A stretch of 17,172 nucleotides of DNA from CAZTLE01 sp964614415 (GTDB taxonomy: Bacteria > Bacteroidota > Bacteroidia > Flavobacteriales > Flavobacteriaceae), in assembly GCA_964614415.1 (NCBI GenBank), contig CAZTLE010000080.1, positions 1 through 17,172 of the forward strand, read 5' to 3'. Shown here one piece after another: positions 7,012-14,029 of this stretch. Numbering within the stretch: position 1 is the stretch's first letter; each line of letters opens with the position of its first letter. The notes under the pieces are model-generated. The model searched no databases. It saw nothing but the letters and a program-made list of their open reading frames with translations, and was not told the DNA's origin. The translations under genes and the position numbers were made by a program.

Positions 7012-7785
7012 CTATTGTCTCGTAGGATCGAATGGAAAGTTGTCCTGATTATCCGGTGTACCGTCCAGATCGGAATCCCTTACGTTATCGTCTATCACCA
7101 GCAATTGCCAGGACAATGGCAAAAAGGTATCCATCACCTGAGCATCGAACTCTGCGATCGGTGCCGATGATACCGAAATAGCGACAAAGGTGAAATCCAG
7201 GGTTTGCTCATAATGGGTATTGATCCAAATACTGGCGCGTACATTTCCAAACTCGATAAGTCGCGATCCGAAGGTGGTGATCAATGTTCCATTGGTAGTG
7301 GTCTGCGTTTCAGAACAACGGACGGTTGGAGAACCTGTGACGTTATAGAAGGCCATAAGACCATCCACCTCCACGCCAACAACGGCCTCATTTGAAAGGT
7401 TTCCGGGAAACCGAAGTGTGGGCAGATAGCGCCAAACTACCTGGTTGTCATTGCGGATTACGTTCACTCCAATGGCGGCCGTAGCATTGTCCAGTACTTC
7501 CTGTGCTGCAAAGCCTTGTGGCATGGTAAATCCCAAAGCCGGATACTGACTGTGAATAAACTGGGCTCCCGGATTGGCCACCGTAGGAATTTGACTCAAA
7601 GGTGTTGGCAATCCATGCGAATAGTCCCAATACACGGCGGTGGGTCCGTTGATCCCTGTACATAACTGGGAAGAAAATTGAGCGATGGGGTCAGCTTGGG
7701 CCTGGGAGTTGTTATCGCCATCTTTACTGCATGATGAAAGGCCCAAAAAGGCGAGAAATACAAAGGTGATATATGTGTTCTTCAT
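7012..7785 (-). CDS. Hypothetical lipoprotein with C-terminal calcium-binding-like tail
   Basis: I do not recognise this 257-residue protein. Residues 1-19 are a clear lipoprotein signal with lipobox GLSSC, so it should be anchored to a membrane at Cys19. The middle (about 33-230) is beta-rich with few charged patches and has two further cysteines, C42 and C157, that could pair. The C-terminal stretch DSDLDGTPDNQDNFPFDP (about 237-254) matches a thrombospondin type 3 or EF-hand-like calcium-binding repeat. It stands alone on the minus strand, convergent with the sigma operon and ending at the hairpin at 6963-6984. No catalytic motif is visible and its function is unknown. The start at 7785 is well supported by the signal sequence. 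Confidence 0.85.
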   Translation of the reverse strand: MKNTYITFVFLAFLGLSSCSKDGDNNSQAQADPIAQFSSQLCTGINGPTAVYWDYSHGLPTPLSQIPTVANPGAQFIHSQYPALGFTMPQGFAAQEVLDNATAAIGVNVIRNDNQVVWRYLPTLRFPGNLSNEAVVGVEVDGLMAFYNVTGSPTVRCSETQTTTNGTLITTFGSRLIEFGNVRASIWINTHYEQTLDFTFVAISVSSAPIAEFDAQVMDTFLPLSWQLLVIDDNVRDSDLDGTPDNQDNFPFDPTRQ

Positions 7786-7926
7786 GTGTTGGTTTTTTCA
7801 TACATCGTAGAATCCTTAAAACATCATCACGTATATTGATCATTTTCAAGTAGCAAAGGGCAAGGGGCCACTAAAAGAGCTTTGCACATGCACCTTAAAA
7901 TCTGGTCTCTGGAACATATTTGAAAT

Positions 7927-7980
7927 TTGGAGTTTGGAATTTGGAGTTTGGAATTTGAAGCTTGGAGCTTGGAATTTTAC
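7927..7980. repeat. Tandem 14-bp simple repeat upstream of the aminotransferase gene
   Basis: The 14-mer TTGGAGTTTGGAAT occurs twice exactly (7927-7940 and 7941-7954). Two degenerate units follow, with GAAGCTT and GGAGCTT variants. The array keeps an open frame that fuses in frame to the next gene, but the protein it would encode is repetitive. It is best read as non-coding DNA. Confidence 0.75.
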
Positions 7981-8031
7981 TCACTTAAGGTATCTGGTCT
8001 TCAATTACCCATTTTCAGTATCTTTAATAGC

Positions 8032-9291
8032 ATGAAAAAGAGACAGTTCCTTAAAACCATCGCTACAGCAGGCGCTACGATCCCGTTGTTGGGATTCTCT
8101 TCGGAATGGATGATGAACCTGGAAGATCTCGGTCAAAAGGACCTCACCGAAAACGAGGACTTTTGGGCTAAGGTTCGCAAGGACTACTTGCTCAAGCCGG
8201 ATTATATCAACCTCGAAAGTGGCTATTACAACATCATTCCGCAGCCTACGCTTAAGAGCCTTCAGAAGCACATAGAAATGGTGAATTATGAAGGATCCTA
8301 TTATATGCGAACCGTACAATGGGACAACAAAGACCGAATGGCCGGAAAACTCGCAACGCTTATGGGATGTGATCCGGGCAATGTCATTATAACCCGAAAC
8401 ACCACAGAATCGCTTGATATGATCATTGAAGGCTTTCCTTGGAAGGCTGGCGACGAGGCCGTTTTTGCCATTCAGGACTACGGTGCTATGAAGGATATGT
8501 TTGCCCAGGCCGCAGAACGGTATAATATTGTCCTGAAAACGGTATCGGTACCAAACCATCCTAAAAGCGATGACGAGATCGTTTCGCTTTATGAAAGTGC
8601 GATCACTCCAAAGACCAAACTGTTGATGGTTTGTCACATGATCAATATCACCGGTCATATTCTGCCTATCCGAAAGATCTGCGATATGGCACATTCCCGT
8701 GGTGTACAGGTCATGGTGGACGGTGCGCATTGCGTCGGGCATTTTGAGTTTGACATTAAAGACCTCGATTGCGATTATTACGGAGCCAGCTTGCACAAAT
8801 GGCTGGCCGTTCCCCTGGGAACAGGATTGTTGTATGTAAAAGATGACCATATTGATCATATATGGCCGGTTTTCGCGGAGTCGAAACGAGAACCGGGTGA
8901 CATCTCCCGACTGAATCATACCGGGACTCACCCTGTGTATCACGACTTGACCATCGCCGATGCCATTGATTACTACCACATGCTGGGAGGAAAACGCAAA
9001 GAAGACCGACTGCGTTATTTGCAACGCTATTGGAGCGATCAGGTGAGGGAACATCCCGGCATCGTAGTAAATACTCCTATCGAACCGCAGCGGTCCTGCG
9101 GTATCGCAAACGTCGGTATTCCAACGATGAAACCGGCCGAGATGGCTAAAAAGTTGTTGGAGGATTACAAGGTGTTTACGGTCGCTATTGACTACGCGAA
9201 TGTTCAGGGTTGCCGAATTACGCCCAACGTATTTACCACCACACAAGAACTGGATACTTTTGTAGCAGCGCTCAAAGAAATGGCCGGTTAG
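8032..9291 (+). CDS. Tat-exported class V aminotransferase family PLP enzyme
   Basis: This 419-residue enzyme belongs to the fold-type I, class V aminotransferase family, near isopenicillin-N epimerase-like and cysteine desulfurase-like proteins. The PLP-site motifs are VDGAH (Asp230, His233) and the Schiff-base lysine Lys256 in SLHKWLAVPLG. NTTESLD at 123-129 fits the phosphate-binding region. The start at 8032 is chosen because it gives MKKRQFLKTIATAGATIPLL, a Tat-like signal with the K-R-x-F-L-K form of the twin-arginine motif. An upstream in-frame TTG lies in a simple repeat and would bury this signal. A folded, cofactor-loaded export route suits a PLP enzyme. The substrate cannot be told. 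It converges with the thioredoxin-like gene, with 23 bases between them. Confidence 0.9.
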   Translation: MKKRQFLKTIATAGATIPLLGFSSEWMMNLEDLGQKDLTENEDFWAKVRKDYLLKPDYINLESGYYNIIPQPTLKSLQKHIEMVNYEGSYYMRTVQWDNKDRMAGKLATLMGCDPGNVIITRNTTESLDMIIEGFPWKAGDEAVFAIQDYGAMKDMFAQAAERYNIVLKTVSVPNHPKSDDEIVSLYESAITPKTKLLMVCHMINITGHILPIRKICDMAHSRGVQVMVDGAHCVGHFEFDIKDLDCDYYGASLHKWLAVPLGTGLLYVKDDHIDHIWPVFAESKREPGDISRLNHTGTHPVYHDLTIADAIDYYHMLGGKRKEDRLRYLQRYWSDQVREHPGIVVNTPIEPQRSCGIANVGIPTMKPAEMAKKLLEDYKVFTVAIDYANVQGCRITPNVFTTTQELDTFVAALKEMAG

Positions 9292-9314
9292 TCAATCCGG
9301 CAATGGTCTTGGGA

Positions 9315-9839
9315 CTATTTATTCCCACTCCAGGCCGCTTTAAATTCTTCCCAGGTGACGTTCTCATAATGCCTGTCTCCCAGAAACTTGAGAATGGGGA
9401 GCATCTCATTGGCCGTTTGATACCCTTTTATAGACTGTAGAATTTGAAACTCCTCGGTTAAGATCACAAAGGTAGGATAGCTCATCTGCCCTTGAAGAAT
9501 AGCCGCGGCCAGTTCGTGGTAGCCTCGTCGGCCTTTAGCGACAAAGGAGTATGTCTTTTGCTTAAAAACCACATCTTCTTTCCGTTCGCCGTTGAACTTG
9601 ACAGGGTAGAAATTCGCATTGATATAGGCAATGATCTTCGGGTCTTTAAAAGTGGTTGCATCCATTCGCTTGCACCAACCACACCAGGTGGTCCACATGT
9701 CGATAAAAACCGGTTTGGGATCATTGGCGACTGCAGCCTCCATTTCGGTGATATCCATCCATTGAATCTTCTCCTGGGCTAGGACTGAACCCGTTATTCC
9801 AAATACCAAAAACCCGAGATAAACTATCCATTTTTTCAT
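9315..9839 (-). CDS. Periplasmic thioredoxin-fold protein (CGWC)
   Basis: This 174-residue thioredoxin-family protein has a Sec signal peptide ending near VLAQ (residues 18-22). The redox-active motif C53-G-W-C56 lies in MWTTWCGWCKRMD, and Pro122 in MSYPTFVIL is the expected cis-proline. The layout resembles the thioredoxin_7/DsbD-gamma-like secreted proteins of Bacteroidota, which reduce or isomerise disulfides in the periplasm. The partner is unknown, but the window contains several Cys-rich exported proteins. I chose the ATG at 9839. The TTG 15 bases upstream would add MYLII before the signal peptide and sits close to a TATTTTG box that may be the -7 element. It is divergent from the gene at 9972. 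Confidence 0.9.
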   Translation of the reverse strand: MKKWIVYLGFLVFGITGSVLAQEKIQWMDITEMEAAVANDPKPVFIDMWTTWCGWCKRMDATTFKDPKIIAYINANFYPVKFNGERKEDVVFKQKTYSFVAKGRRGYHELAAAILQGQMSYPTFVILTEEFQILQSIKGYQTANEMLPILKFLGDRHYENVTWEEFKAAWSGNK

Positions 9840-9971
9840 GATGATAAGATACAAAATATCGGGTTATAGCCCCTGATACTGAAAAATTTAACGATTAAAT
9901 TTTTTTCCTTTTTTCTTGGCTATTAGTGAATTAATTAAGAAATTTCCTACAAATTAATAACCCCAAACCTT

Positions 9972-10760
9972 ATGATTCGAAAAATTACCCTATTTATGAC
10001 ACTGGCCATCCTATCCACTCCCCTGTATGCAGCGGATGAATGTGCCTTTGCATATCAGAATGCTACCTACGGCCTACAGCACGCCCAAACGGCCATGGAA
10101 GCCAACAACAAAGACCATTTGCTGCAATACGCAAAACGATCCAAGGAAGCGTTGCAAAAAGTACTTGCCGCCACAGACGAATGTGGCTGTACAGATGCTA
10201 ACTACGCCAGTTATGACGCCCTTGAAAATCTTGACAAGGCATTTACCAAGGTTGAATTTGACAAGATTCGCTACTACGTGGACAAAGCCCGCGTAGATGT
10301 TAAGGCTACCATCGTGGCACTGGATCTCTGCGATTCTGCCGATCCGTCATTGGCCCTGGAGCTTGAAGAAAGTAGTCTGGAGGCTCAGGAGGAAGAGCTA
10401 CGGCAGCAGCAAAAACGCTTGCTGGCTCAGCAAAAACGTCTGGAAGAGCGACTCAAAGAGCAAAAGCGGCTACAGGATGAGATCCGTCAGCAAAAAGCGG
10501 CTATGCTTGTCACGCAGAAAGAGGTTCGCATTCAGGCGGAAGCCTCCCTGGTGCAGTTAGAGGAACTTATCAATAGCTTTACCGATATGATGGGTTGCAA
10601 CCGCGATATGCCGCTTACGGAATCGCCCTATACCAAGTCCATCACCGATCTCGAAACGGAGACCTTAACGGCTACCAAGATTTTCTATGCCGAAAAGGCC
10701 CGAGAAATGGCAAACAATCTACTCAACCGATTGGGTGGTTGTGAATGGAAGGAAGATTAA
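9972..10760 (+). CDS. Periplasmic coiled-coil protein of unknown function
   Basis: I do not recognise a named family for this 262-residue protein. Residues 1-20 are a signal peptide ending LYA, so it should be periplasmic. The N-terminal part (21-120) is helical with four cysteines at 24, 71, 73 and 120, including a CGC pair. Residues about 126-200 are a long Gln/Lys/Arg/Glu-rich coiled coil (QQQKRLLAQQKRLEERLKEQ). The C-terminal part (201-262) is helical, with cysteines at 209 and 257. The six cysteines may form disulfides, possibly with help from the divergent thioredoxin-like protein 132 bases away. There is no enzymatic motif. The gene ends at a rightward terminator at 10850-10885. Confidence 0.85.
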   Translation: MIRKITLFMTLAILSTPLYAADECAFAYQNATYGLQHAQTAMEANNKDHLLQYAKRSKEALQKVLAATDECGCTDANYASYDALENLDKAFTKVEFDKIRYYVDKARVDVKATIVALDLCDSADPSLALELEESSLEAQEEELRQQQKRLLAQQKRLEERLKEQKRLQDEIRQQKAAMLVTQKEVRIQAEASLVQLEELINSFTDMMGCNRDMPLTESPYTKSITDLETETLTATKIFYAEKAREMANNLLNRLGGCEWKED

Positions 10761-10803
10761 ACTTCGTAAATCCCAAGTTTAAAATCTTAAATTCCAAAAC
10801 GCC

Positions 10804-10819
10804 TTCGATTAGTATCGAA
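10804..10819. repeat. Small hairpin ahead of composite terminator copy 1
   Basis: TTCGAT and ATCGAA form a perfect 6-bp stem around TAGT. It lies immediately before the repeated cassette beginning at 10818, a layout echoed at 13665-13723 before the second cassette. Confidence 0.4.
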
Positions 10820-10885
10820 TAAGAAATAACAATACATAATCGCAATAAAAACCCCATCGCTCCGAGAGTGGTGGGGTTGTTTGTT
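10818..10885 (+). terminator. Intrinsic terminator within a repeated 3'-end cassette, copy 1
   Basis: AACCCCA (10850-10856) pairs with TGGGGTT (10872-10878), followed by GTTTGTTGAATTT. It sits 90 bases after the coiled-coil gene and would end that transcript. The whole stretch 10818-10878 resembles 13726-13787: 22 of the first 25 bases and 14 of the last 15 match. Confidence 0.65.
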
Positions 10886-10894
10886 GAATTTAAC

Positions 10895-10945
10895 CAAAAA
10901 CCGGACAATTTCTTCCCTAAGCTTACCAAGGGAAGACTGTCCGGT
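10895..10945 (-). terminator. Strong two-step hairpin terminator of the PepSY-like gene
   Basis: ACCGGACA (10900-10907) pairs with TGTCCGGT (10938-10945). After a small internal loop, TCTTCCCT (10911-10918) pairs with AGGGAAGA (10929-10936). Leftward, the outer stem is followed by TTTTTGG. It fits the end of the gene at 11008 and lies back to back with the rightward terminator at 10850. Confidence 0.75.
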
Positions 10946-11007
10946 ACGCAAGCAAGGTAACTGCAAATTAGCCGTTCAATCACCTGTCCTTTTCGGATGC
11001 TATCCGT

Positions 11008-11490
11008 TTAGTTTTGCGTTAAACGGATCGTTTTCGTGCCTTCTTCCGAAGCGATCCTGATCTTATAAGAGGTTAGCGGGGTTTTATTCCTTTCGTATTG
11101 AATGATCTGCTTACTCTTAACCACCTGCCATCCCGGGTACAGTTTCATCACTCTTGCTCCGATTGATTTCGGTAGAACAACATTTTTGTAAGTCTCATCC
11201 GTGGAGAAGATCTCCCCGTTCTTGTCAAACTTAGCGACAATCTTACCGGCATCCGATCGAAACACTACGGTGAACAGGTCCTGACGCCTGTCAAACTCTG
11301 TTTCTCGTCGCACGTCCCAGCCCGAGACAGCTTGTTGCAACTTCTTTAGTGTATTGGATTCGGATTTCTGCTGAACAGCCGTGATATAATCCATGTTCAT
11401 AACCGAAGTGATCTCATTGCCCGGAGTCTCTTGTGCGAAACCTACTGTTCCTGCCAGGAAAAGCAATAGGTATAATACATTCTTTTTCAT
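11008..11490 (-). CDS. Secreted PepSY-like (BLIP-like fold) protein
   Basis: This 160-residue exported protein has a signal peptide ending GFAQ at residue 20. The rest follows the pattern of small Bacteroidota PepSY-like proteins: FTVVFRSDAGKIVAKFDKNG, then LPKSIGARVMKLYPGW and a final beta-hairpin YKIRI...TKTIRL. Such proteins are periplasmic and of uncertain role. PepSY domains often inhibit or modulate peptidases or sit beside sensor systems. It is divergent from the LytS/LytTR pair, with a 269-base gap containing short repeats, so the regulator may control it. It has no cysteine or catalytic motif in the mature part. The end is marked by the hairpin terminator at 10895-10945. Confidence 0.85.
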   Translation of the reverse strand: MKKNVLYLLLFLAGTVGFAQETPGNEITSVMNMDYITAVQQKSESNTLKKLQQAVSGWDVRRETEFDRRQDLFTVVFRSDAGKIVAKFDKNGEIFSTDETYKNVVLPKSIGARVMKLYPGWQVVKSKQIIQYERNKTPLTSYKIRIASEEGTKTIRLTQN

Positions 11491-11600
11491 AGTACTTGAT
11501 TTTTAGGTTACATATTCCGTTTAAGATTATCTCAAAAGTGCCATGGATTTCGGACAACGGAAAATGAAAATGACGGTCCGTATCACTTTCTTGACCTTCA

Positions 11601-11618
11601 GTACTTATTGTACTTATT
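11601..11618. repeat. Tandem 9-bp direct repeat in the PepSY/LytS divergent gap
   Basis: GTACTTATT occurs twice in a row. It is flanked by an inverted pair, ATGACGG at 11570-11576 and CCGTCAT at 11661-11667. These are candidate regulator sites between divergent genes. LytTR regulators bind short direct repeats, but this sequence is not a consensus match. Confidence 0.3.
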
Positions 11619-11734
11619 AAGAAGGTTTTATGACAATAAAAGCCTAAAATATTCGGTCGTCCGTCATTCTGTGCTGTTCATCAATTATATGATTCCGTTC
11701 ATGAGTTATTTAACTAAAATTCTGGGTTTTATCG

Positions 11735-11755
11735 TAGGTTTGTGAAAGTCAAACC
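11735..11755 (+). promoter_or_regulatory. -7 box and overlapping inverted repeat upstream of the kinase gene
   Basis: TAGGTTTG (11735-11742) matches the Bacteroidota -7 element TAnnTTTG exactly. No clear TTTG is found at the usual -33 spacing. GGTTTG (11737-11742) and CAAACC (11750-11755) form a perfect 6-bp inverted repeat that spans the predicted transcription start. A bound regulator there would block transcription. Confidence 0.4.
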
Positions 11756-11759
11756 TGCT

Positions 11760-12887
11760 ATGGATCTACAGAAAATCGATACAAATTGGTTCTTCAGATA
11801 TAAGCTTCATCATCTTGTATTCTGGACGGTGTATCATTTTATTTGGTGGTCCATATACAAGAACGGAAGTGCTGCCGTTTGGGAGTCATTGGGAACCCCC
11901 ATACATCTCACCAAGTTTATACTGTTTGTCCTAATTCAGGCAGGTGGCGTTTACTTCTGTATATATTACCTGATCCCGAAATATCTCGCCCGCGGAAAGA
12001 TCTTTTCTTTCTTCTTTCTCACTATGTTCACCGTTGTGGCCATGTCATTGATTATCATGGGCGGAATTTACCTGGCCACCGAAGCCCTGAACATGCGATA
12101 CGCCGATGCCTTCAAGTATGGCCTGGATTCGGCTATGACAGTCTTCAAGAAAGACGCCTTCCCCTCGTCACTTTCTTCCATGACCCTGGGAATAAGCATC
12201 AAACTGGCAAAGAACTGGTTAAGTGCCAACCGGAAACAAGAGCAACTGGAACGCGAAAAGTTGGAATCGGAATTAAAATTCCTGAAATCCCAGTTCAATC
12301 CGCACTTCCTTTTCAATACGATCAATTCGATCTTTGTCCTTATTGACAAAAACTCAAAGCTGGCAGGAGAATCACTTTCACAGTTTTCACAACTACTGAG
12401 ATACCAACTCTATGAATGCAACGAGCCACAAATTCAATTGACCAAAGAACTCCGGTTCGTGGAGAGCTTTCTGACCCTCGAAAAACTGCGATACGATTCG
12501 TATGTGGACATCCGTGTTCGCTTTCCGGATGTATCGAATTCACAGTGGACCATTGCTCCTTTTATTCTTATGCCATTTATAGAAAATGCCTTCAAGCATT
12601 TTCAGCCTTCGAAAGATAAGCCAAGCTGGGTCGATATGTCTTTCGATCTCAACGAAAGCGTTCTTACTTTTGAAATATCCAATAGTAAATCGGCACTTGG
12701 ACACCATCAGCCGGATGTTGGGGACTATGGTGGTCTTGGGCTAAAAAATGTGCAACGGAGGCTGGAGTTACTCTATCCCAATGCACATGAGTTGGAAATC
12801 TCTGATGCTGCCGATTCCTATAAGGTACTCTTGCGCATCAATTTGGAGAACCTACCCGTAAAAACTTCAATTTCTAAGGCCGTATGA
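11760..12887 (+). CDS. LytS/YehU-type sensor histidine kinase
   Basis: This 375-residue membrane kinase has hydrophobic segments near 14-32, 52-72 and 81-105, possibly with a fourth near 139-150. A short helical linker follows. The His_kinase domain (PF06580 type) begins near 171, with phospho-acceptor His182 in FNPHFLFNTINS. The ATP-binding N-box is MPFIENAFKH (Asn276) and the G-box is GGLGLKN (324-330). There is no separate sensory domain, so the signal is probably sensed in the membrane part. I chose ATG 11760 over GTG 11742, because the GTG overlaps an exact TAnnTTTG -7 box. It would phosphorylate the LytTR regulator encoded next, whose start overlaps this stop by 4 bases. Confidence 0.93.
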   Translation: MDLQKIDTNWFFRYKLHHLVFWTVYHFIWWSIYKNGSAAVWESLGTPIHLTKFILFVLIQAGGVYFCIYYLIPKYLARGKIFSFFFLTMFTVVAMSLIIMGGIYLATEALNMRYADAFKYGLDSAMTVFKKDAFPSSLSSMTLGISIKLAKNWLSANRKQEQLEREKLESELKFLKSQFNPHFLFNTINSIFVLIDKNSKLAGESLSQFSQLLRYQLYECNEPQIQLTKELRFVESFLTLEKLRYDSYVDIRVRFPDVSNSQWTIAPFILMPFIENAFKHFQPSKDKPSWVDMSFDLNESVLTFEISNSKSALGHHQPDVGDYGGLGLKNVQRRLELLYPNAHELEISDAADSYKVLLRINLENLPVKTSISKAV

Positions 12888-13621
12888 TGCAGTGTGTGAT
12901 CATAGACGACGAACCGTTGGCCCGGGAGGGACTGGTAAACTATATCCATCAGATTGACTTCCTGACGCTTGTGGGTCAGGGCGCCAATCCGTTGGAATTG
13001 AATGAGATTCTTGCAGACACGAGGGTGGACCTGGTCTTTATGGACATACAGATGCCGATAATTAACGGTATTGATTTCCTAAAGATTACACCGAACCTTC
13101 CTAAGATCATCCTTACCACTGCGTATCCAAGTTATGCCCTGGAAGGGTTCGAACTGGACGTGATAGATTATCTCTTAAAGCCCATTACATTCAACAGGTT
13201 CTTAAAGGCAGTGACCAAGGCTCAAAACCTGCAGGATCTGAATGAATCAAACTCAAAGCCAACCACTTCTTCCGAAACCACTGATAAGGACCACTTTTTT
13301 GTAAAGAGTGATCACAAATATGAAAAGGTGTATTATGATCAGTTGTTGTACGTACAGGCGATGCAGAACTATGTCACCTTTCACACATCTCACGGTAAGA
13401 TCGTTTCCCTGTTGTCCTTAAAGCAGGTGGAAGAAAACCTGAGTGACTATGGGTTTATACGCGTACATAAGTCCTATTTAGTGCCTGTGCTGAAAGTAGA
13501 CAGCATAGAATCGCACGAGCTGATGATAGGCGAACACGCTATCCCTATCGGTCGCAACTACAGAAAAATGGTCAAGGATCAGGTGCTGGGGAATAAGCTT
13601 TGGAATCAGAGGCGGTCTTAG
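12884..13621 (+). CDS. LytTR-family response regulator
   Basis: This is a 245-residue regulator. The receiver domain (about 2-115) has acidic residues in IIDDEP, phospho-acceptor Asp54 in MDIQMP, the conserved Thr in LTTAYPSYA (Thr79) and Lys99 in LLKPITF. A polar linker (120-136) leads to the LytTR DNA-binding domain (about 137-235), with YVQAMQNYVTFHTSHGKIV and FIRVHKSYLV. The gene overlaps the kinase stop by ATGA, so the pair is translationally coupled. A second ATG directly follows the first, so the true start may be 12887. Targets are unknown. The divergent PepSY-like gene and the pair itself are the obvious candidates. The gene ends ahead of the composite terminator at 13726-13790. Confidence 0.95.
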   Translation: MMQCVIIDDEPLAREGLVNYIHQIDFLTLVGQGANPLELNEILADTRVDLVFMDIQMPIINGIDFLKITPNLPKIILTTAYPSYALEGFELDVIDYLLKPITFNRFLKAVTKAQNLQDLNESNSKPTTSSETTDKDHFFVKSDHKYEKVYYDQLLYVQAMQNYVTFHTSHGKIVSLLSLKQVEENLSDYGFIRVHKSYLVPVLKVDSIESHELMIGEHAIPIGRNYRKMVKDQVLGNKLWNQRRS

Positions 13622-13664
13622 GCAGGTGAGCAGTGTCCTGCTAAAATTCCAAAATACAAATCTA

Positions 13665-13723
13665 AAATTCCACCCTTCGATACTTCGACATGCTCAGCAC
13701 GTCTCAACTCAGGGTGGGAATTT
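13665..13723. repeat. REP-like hairpin with TTCGACATGCTCAG core
   Basis: AAATTCC-ACCCT (13665-13676) pairs with AGGGT-GGGAATTT (13711-13723), with one bulged G. The loop contains CTTCGACATGCTCAGCAC (13683-13700), which matches the widespread extragenic repeat motif TGAGCATGTCGAAG on the opposite strand. It is probably a repetitive extragenic element placed just after the response regulator gene. Confidence 0.55.
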
Positions 13724-13725
13724 CA

Positions 13726-13790
13726 AATAAGAAATAATAATATGTAATCGAAAATAATAACCTTATGGGTTTGAGGGTGGTGGGGTTTTT
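13726..13790 (+). terminator. Intrinsic terminator within a repeated 3'-end cassette, copy 2
   Basis: AACCTTAT (13759-13766) pairs with GTGGGGTT (13780-13787), using G-U pairs, and is followed by TTT. It would end the LytS/LytTR transcript. The 62-base stretch 13726-13787 is a relative of 10818-10878. Confidence 0.6.
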
Positions 13791-13900
13791 CATATGATAA
13801 ATTCAGAGCATCTGTTACCTCTTGGTGTGTAGATATGATAAAAATTCCTTCAAATCCAAAAAGTCATGATAATTGACCAAAGAGTCAGTCCTCAAAGAAA

Positions 13901-14020
13901 ATGAAAAAATTATTCTATTTTAGACATAGATATCCCCTTCAACATAGTTCTCATATTCTTAATGTCGATGCTACCACAAACAGAATCGTGAAATCTTCTT
14001 TTATTCGTCAAACTAGCTAA
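13901..14020 (+). CDS. Possible 39-residue peptide or leader frame (doubtful)
   Basis: An ATG at 13901 opens 39 codons beginning MKKLFYFRHRYPL and ends with TAA at 14020, only 9 bases before the next start. The peptide is basic, with no signal sequence or known motif, and there is no strong ribosome-binding site. Position alone suggests an upstream member or leader of the operon. Chance in AT-rich DNA is just as likely. Confidence 0.22.
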   Translation: MKKLFYFRHRYPLQHSSHILNVDATTNRIVKSSFIRQTS

Positions 14021-14029
14021 AAATCTAAA

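Larger units (their letters stand above)
13622..14029. other. Intergenic stretch with REP-like hairpin, terminator and leader region
   Basis: This 408-base stretch separates the two-component pair from the unknown operon. The left half holds a hairpin with a REP-like core and a composite terminator. The right half (13795-14029) is AT-rich. It contains one doubtful short frame (13901-14020) and no convincing promoter match. I see no RNA gene. Confidence 0.7.

Noticed and set aside
8005..9246. Long reverse-strand open frame of 413 codons across the aminotransferase gene
   Set aside because: The forward frame has the complete PLP motifs and a Tat signal. The reverse translation has no signal, family pattern or domain and is a shadow of biased codon use.
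9283..9301. GCCGG...CCGGC hairpin over the stop of the aminotransferase gene
   Set aside because: The stem is only 5 bp with no U-tract in either direction, so I did not call a terminator.
11843..12346. 167-codon plus-strand frame inside the histidine kinase gene
   Set aside because: It overlaps the kinase in another frame, and the kinase frame carries the H-box and N-box. The alternative reads as unstructured Arg/Pro/His-rich sequence.
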